From Empedobacter sp036647415 (GTDB lineage: Bacteria; Bacteroidota; Bacteroidia; Flavobacteriales; Weeksellaceae): 64,000 bases of DNA. Below are positions 8,845 to 17,600 of this stretch, piece after piece. Where the stretch lies: contig NZ_JAVXKG010000013.1 in NCBI RefSeq assembly GCF_036647415.1, forward strand, positions 1 through 64,000, written 5' to 3'. How positions within the stretch are numbered: position 1 is the first letter of the stretch; each line of letters opens with the position of its first letter. Under the pieces are notes generated by a model that saw only the letters and a list, made by a program, of their open reading frames with translations, was not told where the DNA came from and did not search any database. The position numbers were made by a program, and so were the translations under genes.

Positions 8845-9474
8845 TTAATCAAATAATGATTTTTGGTTATTTTCCTTTGTATCAACTACTTCCTCGCCAT
8901 TTTCAATTTCTTCTTCTACATCGTAGTCTTCTTGGTTATCTTCTTGTGGTATGTTGACGATATTTAAACTATAATCGTCTTTACCGAATTCGCAACGGTC
9001 TAATAACAACTGCGGTATTTTTTTGATGGTAATGTTTGGAAACTTGTTTTTACATTCTGTTTGAAATGCTTTGCAACAAACTAATAAACTCTCACCTGCT
9101 TGCATATCTTCTGCAATAGCTTCTAACTGCTGAACGGTAAGAAATTGTGTGGTAGTGAAAATAAAATCTTGCTCTGATGAGTTTCCTTGTTTCCAGAATT
9201 GCGTTTCGCTTGGGTTGTATTTAAAACCTTCTTGTTTTGCCATGGCAGCGGCTAACATATCGGCATTGTACTCATCGGACATAATCCATTGCCCAAATTT
9301 GTCTTTCTTTAATAAACTTGGGGCTAAAGTATAAAACTTGAAGCCACCGCCACCTTGCCAATTGACTGCTTTAGAGATACCACCTTGCTCACCATCTACC
9401 ACTTGTTTAAGACGTGGATAACAATGCGTAATAGCGTGTTCTCCTAACTCAATACCAATGTATTTACGCCCCAT
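8845..9474 (-). CDS. mod: type III DNA methyltransferase Mod, C-terminal part (after in-frame stop)
   Basis: 209 aa. It opens with MGRKYIGIELGEHA, the segment that in intact Mod proteins directly follows the AdoMet-binding FxGxG motif, and continues with the Mod C-terminal region ending in an acidic tail. It is in the same reading frame as the upstream half: the order on the minus strand is His codon, TAA, ATG. One base change (AAA to TAA) would explain the break, because Lys is the usual residue there. The ATG right after the stop could allow reinitiation and a two-piece enzyme, or the gene may be dead, or this may be a sequence error. The gene lies 2 nt upstream of res. Confidence 0.85.
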   Translation of the reverse strand: MGRKYIGIELGEHAITHCYPRLKQVVDGEQGGISKAVNWQGGGGFKFYTLAPSLLKKDKFGQWIMSDEYNADMLAAAMAKQEGFKYNPSETQFWKQGNSSEQDFIFTTTQFLTVQQLEAIAEDMQAGESLLVCCKAFQTECKNKFPNITIKKIPQLLLDRCEFGKDDYSLNIVNIPQEDNQEDYDVEEEIENGEEVVDTKENNQKSLFD

Positions 9475-10626
9475 TTAATGAGCCACAGCCGCCGTAGTTC
9501 CCGATCCTAAAAACGAATCTAAGACTAGATCACCTTTATTAGATGCAAGGTGAATTACTCTTTCTATTAGTCTTTCAGGCTTTGGAGTTGAAAATGGATT
9601 TTTATCATTGAATTTTAAAGTCTCTTGTCTTGCATTACGATTTTCTCCTACATCCTGATAATGCCACACTGATTTCGACACAATACCTTTATCTTCAATT
9701 TCTGATAAAAAACGTTTTATACAAGGTTTATTACTGCCATTTTTACCGAATGTAATTCTATTGTCCTTAAGTAGATCGTTGAATTTTTCTTCGAAATATA
9801 CCCAAGCCCTTCCTTTTGCAGGATAAACTACATTCCCTGCAGGAGTTGTAATTGGATATAATGCTTTTTCAGATACTGTTTTAACTGTCATATCTCCTGG
9901 AAACCATGGACCTCTGCCATAAATTTTTCCATGTTTATCTACACCGTCAAATTCATCACTGTTTTTATATATAGAATTCTGTTCTTCTGTTCTAGGCAGT
10001 CTATTTGGTCTCCATATATCCTTATTTTTTGCATATACCAAAATATGATCATGACTATCAGATATCCATTTTGCATCATTTTGTGGTGAAGATTTTTTTT
10101 CCCAAATTACATTTATTACAAAGTTTCTCCTTCCAAAAACCATATCACATAGTACCTTTAGATAATGGCATTCATCATCATCTATTGAAATCCAAATAGA
10201 GCCATCATCGGCTAATAAAGTTCTTAGAATCTCTAAACGAGGTTTCATTAAATTTAGCCACAAAGAATGTTCAATACCATCATCATAATGCTCAAAAGCA
10301 TTACCAGTATTGTATGGTGGGTCTATATAGATGCATTTAACCTTACCTGCATAGTCTTGTTCTAAGGCTTTTAATGCTAATAGGTTGTCGCCATGTATCA
10401 GCATATTGTCTGGAACATGATTTTGAGGATTACTAGGATTGCCAGGATTATTTTTTGAATGATTATAACTATTATTGTTTCCCCAAGGAGCTGGTTTTCC
10501 TTTATCTTTTCCTTCCCAATAGCTGTATTCTGGGTTTTCTATTAAAATACGAGGTTCAAGCTTGGGTTCTTCACCTTTGCCAATCCACGTTAATTCTAAT
10601 TTTTGTAAGTTTTTATTTTGAGCCAT
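9475..10626 (-). CDS. mod: type III DNA methyltransferase Mod, N-terminal part (truncated by TAA)
   Basis: 383 aa. Beta-class adenine methyltransferase of the type III Mod/YhdJ family: catalytic DPPY at residues 102-105, then the target-recognition region (about 170-340), then the AdoMet motif FLGSG at 372-376, followed by TTAAVAH and a TAA stop. In normal Mod proteins this is followed by K-M-G-R-K-Y-I-G-I-E with no stop. The two halves together (8845-10626) would be 593 codons, normal for the family. The catalytic and AdoMet motifs are all in this piece, but the C-terminal region lies in the next one. The central recognition region appears more A+T-rich than the ends, as is common where recognition domains have been swapped. 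Confidence 0.9.
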   Translation of the reverse strand: MAQNKNLQKLELTWIGKGEEPKLEPRILIENPEYSYWEGKDKGKPAPWGNNNSYNHSKNNPGNPSNPQNHVPDNMLIHGDNLLALKALEQDYAGKVKCIYIDPPYNTGNAFEHYDDGIEHSLWLNLMKPRLEILRTLLADDGSIWISIDDDECHYLKVLCDMVFGRRNFVINVIWEKKSSPQNDAKWISDSHDHILVYAKNKDIWRPNRLPRTEEQNSIYKNSDEFDGVDKHGKIYGRGPWFPGDMTVKTVSEKALYPITTPAGNVVYPAKGRAWVYFEEKFNDLLKDNRITFGKNGSNKPCIKRFLSEIEDKGIVSKSVWHYQDVGENRNARQETLKFNDKNPFSTPKPERLIERVIHLASNKGDLVLDSFLGSGTTAAVAH

Positions 10627-11165
10627 AGTGTGTTACTATAATCTTTATTTTGTTGTTAAAATAGTCTTGAACATGATTTAGAGATTTTAGGATGGACAGG
10701 ATTCGTGCTTTTTTATCCCTAATCTTCCCTAGATTGCCCTAAGTTTATCCCTAATCTTTCCGAAGTTCAACTAAAGTTTGTCTAAAATTGGAAAAGTTTG
10801 TCTAAAAATATTCTTTGGTTACTCATTAGATAAACTTAATACCCAAATAGGCTTTCTTGTAGAACCCTGATTAACAATAGAATAATCCTTATTATGCATT
10901 GTCTTTTTCATTGCTTTACATCACCTAAGTATCCCAAAGTCTATTCCTATCTTTCCTGAGTTTTCCTGAAATATTCTCTTTTAAAACACTGAAAATCATT
11001 TATTTGTATTTTATAATTGTTAAACAAACCCCTTTTCCCTTTCCTAATCGTACCCTAAGTTCTTTCCTGAGCTTTCCTAAAATATTTTATTGCAAAATGC
11101 TGAAAATCATTTATTTGCATTTTATTATTATCTGATAAATCTCTTTTTTCTTTCCTAAACCTTTC
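10627..11165. repeat. repeat-rich spacer between the AlbA-type gene and mod
   Basis: 539 bp without a gene. Two imperfect copies of a unit of about 111 bp lie head to tail (10951-11061 and 11062-about 11171). Both begin CTTTCCTGAG and contain CTGAAAATCATTTATTTG. The second copy runs into the 3' end of the AlbA-type gene. Upstream, a 15-nt sequence (AAAGTTTGTCTAAAA) occurs at 10773-10787 and again at 10793-10807. Short CCTAA/CCCTAA words recur through the whole spacer. No strict TAnnTTTG box was seen in front of mod. Confidence 0.6.
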
Positions 11166-12827
11166 CTAGTCTTTCCTAATTTTCACCCATTTTGATTCCG
11201 TACGAGAGCCCACATTGTGAATGCTATCCTTCATGCCCTGTAATAGGTTGTCTATTTTCTTTTTTCTTTGCTTTTCATCCAAATAATCAGGGAGTTTATC
11301 CATCAACAATTGATTAATTTCTGATCTTGAAGCAAATCCATGATGCTCAATATGCTTTAAAACAAATGACTCAAGCACTTCTTTATCTAATCCTTTATTT
11401 CGGGTATATTCGGCTTTTCGGTTGGTCAATTCTGCAATTTTTGCCGATATAAAATAATTAGGTTTTCTGCCGTCAATCAAGCCCTTGGTGCGCAGCATTT
11501 TGGCTGCAGCATCTGTAATAGGTGTTTTTTTCTGTATTCGATCCAGTAAAATCACTTGTGTAAGGTCTAATCCATCTTTATTTTCTATCAGCAATTTTGA
11601 ATAATTTTCGTCAATAGAATGACCATATATTTCTAAAATGACTTCGTTTCCCTTAGACTTGCTATAATCAGGTAATGGAAAATATCGCTCTTTTTGGCTT
11701 TTCAGCATTTTGAAAATACCATAGCCCATTGAATCTATCATATTCAGATTGACCATAGCTTCTACCAACCATTTATTACGGTAATTCTTAGGTGTTTTCT
11801 CACCTAAAAAATAATCCTCAGCATTTCCTTCAAAAAAACCACCTGCATTTTCAAATATCAATTTGTTTATTTTTTCAGTAACTATAATTCTAGAATTTAA
11901 ACTATAATCTTGATGTGCAATACAATTGTTTAAAGCTTCTAAAATACTTTCGTTATCGTATTTAGGTACTTCAATAGAAATTAATTGATTGGTTGGAAAA
12001 AACTTATAGTTGACATTTCTGATCTTAGCTAATACCTCATTTACTGCTAGAAACAGTGGCATAGAAAAATGCTCGTATGCTTTTTCTTCGGTATCTAATT
12101 TCCAAGTGATTTGAGCTACTTTAGGAGACAATAAATGTGATGCTTCTGATTTACCCAATAATATTAAGGCTGTATTAGTGACCTTACCGTTAATGGTTAC
12201 TTTAAGTTTATCGAGAAATACTTCATTAGTCCAATTGTCTATTTCCTTATAAAAAGACTTGTTTTTGTTTTTTTCTTTATAAATATCTCTTGCTTTTTGA
12301 ATAGCGTAAGTATCTAAATCTTCTAAAGTGGCATTAGGTACGATTTCTGCTGACCAATCAATATGAGAATTTAAAATTGCTCTCATACGATCTGGATATT
12401 TTTTTAATTCAGTAAGACTAGAAGCTACTCTTATATAGGCTTCATTTTCAAAAGAAACAGGGATATTTTGAGCAGCAGATATTTTAAATATTTCTATTTT
12501 ATTACCATCATAATCACAAACAAAATGCTGAAAATGTACCGAAGGACTAAGGTTTCTACGAATGTAAAAATCTAAGTCACTTCCTTTCTCTTTTTTATTG
12601 ATGTAATTATAGTTTGTACCTACAATATCCAAAGTTTCATCTTTAATACCAAAGACTAAATAACCAAAAGGCACATTATTATAATTAGCAGCGTTGGCTA
12701 GCCCAGAAATGTATCTACCCAAGCGTTGTGCATCTGTTGCATCACCTTGCTTAAATTCAAGCCATTCTAATTCTTTGCCTTGTTGGAGCAATTCATTAAC
12801 TAATGTTATTAATTCTTCGTTTGTCAT
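11166..12827 (-). CDS. AlbA_2/Schlafen-type ATP-binding protein of the R-M cassette
   Basis: 553 aa from the ATG at 12827 (an upstream TTG at 12854 would overlap the helicase gene). The N-terminal 130 residues carry the AlbA_2 (divergent AAA_4/Schlafen-like) pattern: ELEWLEFKQG, then RYISGLANAANYNNVPFGYLVFGI. The middle has the RecG-like/HATPase_c_4 region with ALNNCIAHQDYS and FENAGGF, and the C-terminus has winged-helix-like segments. Such proteins are often annotated as RecG-related transcriptional regulators, and several occur in phage-defence islands (family knowledge). The start is 1 nt after the helicase stop, so the two are very probably translated from one mRNA. The role here is inferred as sensor, regulator or nuclease partner. 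Confidence 0.8.
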   Translation of the reverse strand: MTNEELITLVNELLQQGKELEWLEFKQGDATDAQRLGRYISGLANAANYNNVPFGYLVFGIKDETLDIVGTNYNYINKKEKGSDLDFYIRRNLSPSVHFQHFVCDYDGNKIEIFKISAAQNIPVSFENEAYIRVASSLTELKKYPDRMRAILNSHIDWSAEIVPNATLEDLDTYAIQKARDIYKEKNKNKSFYKEIDNWTNEVFLDKLKVTINGKVTNTALILLGKSEASHLLSPKVAQITWKLDTEEKAYEHFSMPLFLAVNEVLAKIRNVNYKFFPTNQLISIEVPKYDNESILEALNNCIAHQDYSLNSRIIVTEKINKLIFENAGGFFEGNAEDYFLGEKTPKNYRNKWLVEAMVNLNMIDSMGYGIFKMLKSQKERYFPLPDYSKSKGNEVILEIYGHSIDENYSKLLIENKDGLDLTQVILLDRIQKKTPITDAAAKMLRTKGLIDGRKPNYFISAKIAELTNRKAEYTRNKGLDKEVLESFVLKHIEHHGFASRSEINQLLMDKLPDYLDEKQRKKKIDNLLQGMKDSIHNVGSRTESKWVKIRKD

Positions 12828-12828
12828 A

Positions 12829-15720
12829 TTAAAGAATTTTAAAACGAATTGCAAACAATTCCGTTTCAGTTATATTTTGTTCTAAACGTTTTTCTGTTTC
12901 AGAAAGTAGGTTTTCTTTCTTTTCATCTACCTCATCTTGTGCTAAATATAAACGTCTACGCTTTTCAGATCTCTTATTTTCAAGCTCTTTAATCGTTCTT
13001 TGAGCTTTCACTTTTTCATCTAAATTCAAGATTTTTTTAGCCTCAGCTTTACGTAGTTTTATTTCGGCATCTAAGTCTTTTACCTCTTTATCTAAACTAA
13101 GTTTCATATCATCTGCCCATTGATCAAGTTTATCCATTTCTTCATCAAAAAAATCATTATTTTTCATTGCGTTAGTACTGATGATTTCTTGACAATTGGC
13201 AAAGTGAATTTCTTCAAGTTTTTGTGCAAATTCAGGATCAAGTGAAACTCCTCCTTCTTCAGTTCCGTCCAATGAGAATAATTTTAGAGCCATATCAGAT
13301 TCTAATACTGTTCCATCATCTAAAATAGCTGAAGCAATGATGTAATCTTCTTTTTCAAAAGAATCAATTTCAAGTTTAACAATTTTCATCCAACCTTCTT
13401 CATCTATAAACTGTTCTAAGTAACTAATTTTAGATTTTGAACTAGAAAGATTAAATGATATTTTTTGAGTTGGAGTTTCTAATATAGAAGCTTCTTGAAT
13501 AATTTGTTGCGCTAATGGATGACCAATTCTGTAAATATTAGTATGTTCCGGAACTTCATTCTTTTTTCCTTTATCATCTGTTCTCAGTAAAATATATTTC
13601 CCTTTATTGATATTAATGTCATTAAAAGGATTTTTCTTTAGTTCGAATGAAAAATTATCATTGAATGTAGCATTATCAACTAAAACAAAATTGGTTAGTT
13701 TCCATAATTTTTCCTCAAATTTTGATAATGAATCAGTAGTTTCTAATAAATTAGCTTTTAGTTTTGCACTAACTTCTCCGTCAAAATTCTCTAGTAAAGT
13801 AGTTTTAGCTTCTAATATTTTTTCAGAAATTTGCGGTTTTAAATCTTCTTGTAATTCATCAAAAGCAGCTTTTATTTCTTCAGGTTTACGGCAGTTTTGG
13901 TAAATCATTGCAATACGTTTTTCAAAATCAACGCCACTACCAATTGCTCCTAAAACCTCATCAGAAGCTCCAAAAACGCCATCAAATAATTGAAATTTTT
14001 GTTCTAATAATTCATATACACGGATGTCAGCTTCGTTCTTTTTGTTTAAAAAGTTAACCACTACAACGTCATGTTTTTGTCCGTAACGATGACAACGACC
14101 AATACGTTGTTCAATACGCTGAGGATTCCAAGGCATATCGTAATTAACAATTAAGGAACAGAATTGTAAATTGATTCCTTCAGATGCAGCTTCTGTAGCA
14201 ATCATTATAGTAGCTTCGTTTTTAAAATAGTCTACTAATGCAGCACGCATATCAGCTGTTTTAGATCCAGTGACTTTATCTGAACCTTTATTCTTTTGAA
14301 TCCAATTTTTATAAATTTCTTTTGACTTAGCATCATTGTTCATTCCGTTAAACAATATTACTTTGTCTTTGTATCCTCTTTTTTCTAATGTTTTATATAA
14401 GAAATCTTGAGTTCTTCTACTTTCTGTGAATATTAATGCTTTTTTATTTGCACCAAGATTTTCTAGTTCTTTGAATCCTTTATCAAGTGCTGTAAAAAGG
14501 TGTTCCGCCTTTGAATTTTTTTGAATTTTTTCAGCTAGGTTTCTATATTGCTTTAATTCATCTAATTCCTTCTGGATGTTAACTAAATCTTCAGGTGAAT
14601 AAACCACATCCGAAATATCATCATCATTGTCGTCATCCCATTCGTCCTGTAATTCATCAGTCGATTCGTAATCTTCATCAATTTCATCAAACAAATCAGA
14701 ATTCAATTCTTTAATTAAAATACTTTCAAGTCGATTAACTAATGTGTTTAATGTTCCGAAAATAGCATATGATGAGGATGCAAGTAGTTTACGAAGTATT
14801 AATGTCATTAATTGACGTTGACTATTCGGTAGTGCATAAAGTTTTGGTCTCTGTAAATATTCAGAAACTAGATCATATAAATCTTCTTCTTCTGGTGTAG
14901 GAAAGAACTCTTCACAAATTGGTATTCTATTCGTGTAGTTTATGTACTCCAATACTTGTTTGCGTAATGTACGATGACAAACAGGTTGAATACGATTTCT
15001 TAAATCCTCAAGATAATCTTCATCCAGATTACGTGAGTACTGCTCTTTAAAGCTTTTTAAATCTCCAAAAACATAATCATCAATAATTGAAACTAAACCA
15101 AACAATTCTAATATAGAATTCTGAAGTGGTGTTGCTGTTAATAATACTTTTTTATACGGGTGTAAAGCCTCCTTAATAGCGTTTGCTGTTTTATTTGCTG
15201 GTTTGTATACGTTACGAAGTCGGTGTGCTTCATCAATAATAACTAAGTCCCATTTTGTTTGTTTGATGTATGCATCTTTAGTTTTAGCAAACTGATAGGA
15301 ACAAATGATGATTTGATCCTCTTGGTTGAAAGGATTCAAATTACCTTTTTTTATTTCATCGTTAAAAGATTTAGATTCAAGAATTGTAGATGGTAAGAAA
15401 AATTTGTCTAGAAGTTCTTGATTCCATTGTTTGCGTAAATTCGATGGAGAAATAATTAATAATTTTCTTTTTCGTTCAGCCCACTTTTGTGATAATATGA
15501 TTCCGGCTTCAATTGTTTTTCCTAGACCAACTTCATCAGCTAATATTGCACCTTTTGATAAAGGAGATTGGAAAGCAAATAAAGCCGCATCAACTTGATG
15601 AGGATTTAAATCAACTTGAGCATCTTGTAATGAAGCTACGAATTTCCCTACACTATCTGATGGTAATCGTCGCGTTAAATCATGTGCAAAATACTTTGCA
15701 TGGAAGTTAGTTGAAATCAT
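12829..15720 (-). CDS. SNF2-family DEAD/DEAH helicase (RapA-like) of the R-M cassette
   Basis: 963 aa from the ATG at 15720 (a TTG at 15750 is less likely). Swi2/Snf2 motifs: DEVGLGKT (residues 62-69), DEAH (163-166), TATPLQN, and in the second lobe ATEAASEGINLQ and QRIGRCHRYGQ. The C-terminal third is charged, with coiled-coil stretches (EVKDLDAEIKLRKAEAKKIL and on). It should be an ATP-driven DNA translocase in the cytoplasm. SNF2 translocases occur in several defence systems (for example DISARM and some BREX variants), but no PglZ, DrmA/B or phospholipase D partner is seen here. It is the first gene of the cassette, immediately upstream of the AlbA-type gene. Confidence 0.88.
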   Translation of the reverse strand: MISTNFHAKYFAHDLTRRLPSDSVGKFVASLQDAQVDLNPHQVDAALFAFQSPLSKGAILADEVGLGKTIEAGIILSQKWAERKRKLLIISPSNLRKQWNQELLDKFFLPSTILESKSFNDEIKKGNLNPFNQEDQIIICSYQFAKTKDAYIKQTKWDLVIIDEAHRLRNVYKPANKTANAIKEALHPYKKVLLTATPLQNSILELFGLVSIIDDYVFGDLKSFKEQYSRNLDEDYLEDLRNRIQPVCHRTLRKQVLEYINYTNRIPICEEFFPTPEEEDLYDLVSEYLQRPKLYALPNSQRQLMTLILRKLLASSSYAIFGTLNTLVNRLESILIKELNSDLFDEIDEDYESTDELQDEWDDDNDDDISDVVYSPEDLVNIQKELDELKQYRNLAEKIQKNSKAEHLFTALDKGFKELENLGANKKALIFTESRRTQDFLYKTLEKRGYKDKVILFNGMNNDAKSKEIYKNWIQKNKGSDKVTGSKTADMRAALVDYFKNEATIMIATEAASEGINLQFCSLIVNYDMPWNPQRIEQRIGRCHRYGQKHDVVVVNFLNKKNEADIRVYELLEQKFQLFDGVFGASDEVLGAIGSGVDFEKRIAMIYQNCRKPEEIKAAFDELQEDLKPQISEKILEAKTTLLENFDGEVSAKLKANLLETTDSLSKFEEKLWKLTNFVLVDNATFNDNFSFELKKNPFNDININKGKYILLRTDDKGKKNEVPEHTNIYRIGHPLAQQIIQEASILETPTQKISFNLSSSKSKISYLEQFIDEEGWMKIVKLEIDSFEKEDYIIASAILDDGTVLESDMALKLFSLDGTEEGGVSLDPEFAQKLEEIHFANCQEIISTNAMKNNDFFDEEMDKLDQWADDMKLSLDKEVKDLDAEIKLRKAEAKKILNLDEKVKAQRTIKELENKRSEKRRRLYLAQDEVDEKKENLLSETEKRLEQNITETELFAIRFKIL

Positions 15721-15761
15721 GTATTTATATCTAAGATTGTAAAGATACAAATAGTTGTATT

Positions 15762-15995
15762 TTAAATTTTGTTTTCTTTAAGCTTTATTGATTTTGTTTT
15801 ATGTAAATTTTGATCCTCTGATTTAAGTTTTTTATATATCAAGTGATTAAACATTAATGCAATAAAACAATATATAATATCAAAAAAATCAAATGTACCA
15901 GGGAATAATTTATAGTATTGAAGAATTTCAGGCAAAAAACTTAATGTGATTGGAATAACTAAATATAGAGTAAGAAATTTAGATTTGATTATGCA
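15762..15995 (-). pseudogene. start-less membrane-protein-like ORF, possible gene remnant
   Basis: A 77-codon open frame on the minus strand between the recombinase and the helicase. It reads like a real membrane protein: a hydrophobic segment (FLTLYLVIPITLSFLPEI), a second one (DFFDIIYCFIALMF), and a basic tail rich in Lys. It has no early ATG, GTG or TTG start, and a TGA lies just upstream in frame. The ATG at about 15993 in another frame gives only five codons. A truncated or frameshifted gene is the simplest reading. A chance frame cannot be excluded. Confidence 0.3.
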
Positions 15996-16009
15996 TCACT
16001 AAATTCAAA

Positions 16010-16046
16010 TAAAAATAATGCGTCATTATATCGTTAATGACGCATT
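16010..16046 (-). terminator. rho-independent terminator of the recombinase gene
   Basis: 12-bp perfect stem (16017-16028 with 16035-16046, core ATGCGTCATTA) with a T-rich tail on the minus strand, starting 5 nt after the stop of the recombinase gene. Confidence 0.75.
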
Positions 16047-16050
16047 TATA

Positions 16051-17385
16051 TTAATCGTTGAATATTTTTGCTACTTGCAATGCATTACTAATATCATTCT
16101 TTCCTATATATTGTAAAAAAGTGTTTTCATATTGATGTCCGGTAATACTCATTAATAATGGTGTTGGAAAGTTTGGGTGTGCATAGTAATTACTAGCAAA
16201 TGATCGTCTACATATATGGGATGAAGCAGCTTTATATAACGGAATCACTTTCATGTAATTTCGTTTATCATTTTCATCAAATTCTTTTGCAAATACTAAT
16301 CTATTTATACCTATTTGTTCTAATAGAATTTTAAGGTGTTGATTGAATATTGTTGCATTAGAAGAGTATTTTGAACTGAATAATGGAGGGAATCCATTAT
16401 ATTTAATAATTATTTCATTTACAATTGGATGAATAGGTATAGCAACCCTTTTTTTAGTCTTGACTTGAGTTATTTCTATTATACTATATTCATTACCATT
16501 ATTGTCTAAATATTTTCTAATACAATCAGTAGTAAACCTCATAAAGTCACTAATTCTTTGTCCGGTATAACATCCAATGAGCAACCAATCTCTTGTTAAG
16601 GTTAATATTTTATCATCAGTTGTAAAATCTCTTATTTGATCCAGTTCTTTAAAGTTGAGATATACTACATCACCTTCTTTTATTCTTTGAATAGGAAAAT
16701 TTATACTAGGATTAACATCAAGTCCGTTATTTCGTGCATCATATATAATGGTTTTAAGATTCTTTAATATTCGTCTAATTGTTGATTTCATTAACATTTT
16801 GTAATCAAATAAGAAAGTTTCTAAGTTTAAAAAGAATTCTTTACTACAGTCGAGGATGTTAATTTCTCTATTTATGTATTCTTGATAATTGGATATTACA
16901 CTTTCAAGATATTTATATTTTTGTTTTGTTGAGTTTTCAATAGAATAATCATTAGCTCTAATATTATTGTAATTATGAATATATAATAATAGTTTATTGT
17001 TATTTTCAATTTCTTTTTTCCTTTCGATCTCTTTTTCTTTAATTAATGTTTCATGAGATGTAGGGAGTCCATGAAATTTAAGTATTTCATCTTCTATTAA
17101 TGATGAGGTAATGAATTCCGGATTTGACAAATTATTAAAAACGAAATTTTCAATCGAAGATAAAAGCCTATTGGAGTTATTGATTGTTGTGATAAAATCC
17201 GCATCATTCTTAAATGAAGATTTATCTTTTTTATCGTAAAGTCTCTTTTCTTCAAAATTCCAATATTTTTTTGGAATGAATATTTTAGATCCTTTCTGAA
17301 AATCATTTTGTCTTGAGATTGATACTCGAATGATTAATTGTACGATTTCTTGAGATCCTTTTACTACAAATCTTACTTTAGCCAT
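16051..17385 (-). CDS. tyrosine recombinase (site-specific integrase)
   Basis: 444 aa. The N-terminus has the Arm-type fold usual in Bacteroidota integrases (about residues 1-110), followed by a SAM-like core-binding domain (about 130-230) and the catalytic domain. Catalytic residues visible: R277 (GQRISDF), H390-x-x-R393 (HICRRSF), H417 (GHQ) and the nucleophile Y426 (FLQYIG). It should integrate and excise the element at its att sites. The gene is the rightmost of the minus-strand series and reads away from the presumed right boundary at about 17.6 kb. It has its own terminator, and about 330 bp separates it from the defence cassette. Confidence 0.92.
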   Translation of the reverse strand: MAKVRFVVKGSQEIVQLIIRVSISRQNDFQKGSKIFIPKKYWNFEEKRLYDKKDKSSFKNDADFITTINNSNRLLSSIENFVFNNLSNPEFITSSLIEDEILKFHGLPTSHETLIKEKEIERKKEIENNNKLLLYIHNYNNIRANDYSIENSTKQKYKYLESVISNYQEYINREINILDCSKEFFLNLETFLFDYKMLMKSTIRRILKNLKTIIYDARNNGLDVNPSINFPIQRIKEGDVVYLNFKELDQIRDFTTDDKILTLTRDWLLIGCYTGQRISDFMRFTTDCIRKYLDNNGNEYSIIEITQVKTKKRVAIPIHPIVNEIIIKYNGFPPLFSSKYSSNATIFNQHLKILLEQIGINRLVFAKEFDENDKRNYMKVIPLYKAASSHICRRSFASNYYAHPNFPTPLLMSITGHQYENTFLQYIGKNDISNALQVAKIFND

Positions 17386-17576
17386 AATTGTTATTTTTTG
17401 ATTACTAATTTATAAGTAAGAGATCGAGTCCGACATTAGTCCGACTAAATTGAAATCAAATGAAATTAGAAACAATTATGTGCAATGTTGAAAAAGTCAT
17501 TAAACTTTGATATTCATTGCATTTAATTAAGATTTAATGAATTCAATACAATATAACAAATTATCATATTGCATAC

Positions 17577-17597
17577 TTATAATCCGCTAGGAACCTC
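17577..17597 (+). other. candidate attachment-site remnant: 3' end of a tRNA-Cys gene
   Basis: The sequence reads as the end of a tRNA: a 7-nt loop-like stretch (TTATAAT in the position of TTCGAAT), a T-stem 3' strand CCGCT, an acceptor 3' strand AGGAACC, then a T at position 73. A U73 discriminator is the hallmark of tRNA-Cys. The 5' half (AGCGG and an upstream GGTTCCT) is absent, and a strong terminator follows 5 nt later, as after a real tRNA gene. This fits an att junction where the element entered a tRNA-Cys 3' end. The intact tRNA would lie at the other boundary, outside this window. Confidence 0.5.
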
Positions 17598-17600
17598 ATT

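Noticed and set aside
9472..9480. Phase variation of mod by a simple sequence repeat
   Set aside because: No tandem repeat or long homopolymer lies at the stop, and the break is an in-frame nonsense codon, not a length change.
6152..15720. Assignment of the cassette as BREX or DISARM
   Set aside because: No PglZ, BrxC, PglX-type methyltransferase, DrmA/B or phospholipase D gene is present. Only the SNF2 helicase would be shared.
17421..17450. A tRNA gene at the GATCGAGTCCGAC stretch
   Set aside because: It resembles a T-arm, but no acceptor, D-arm or anticodon arm could be fitted around it.
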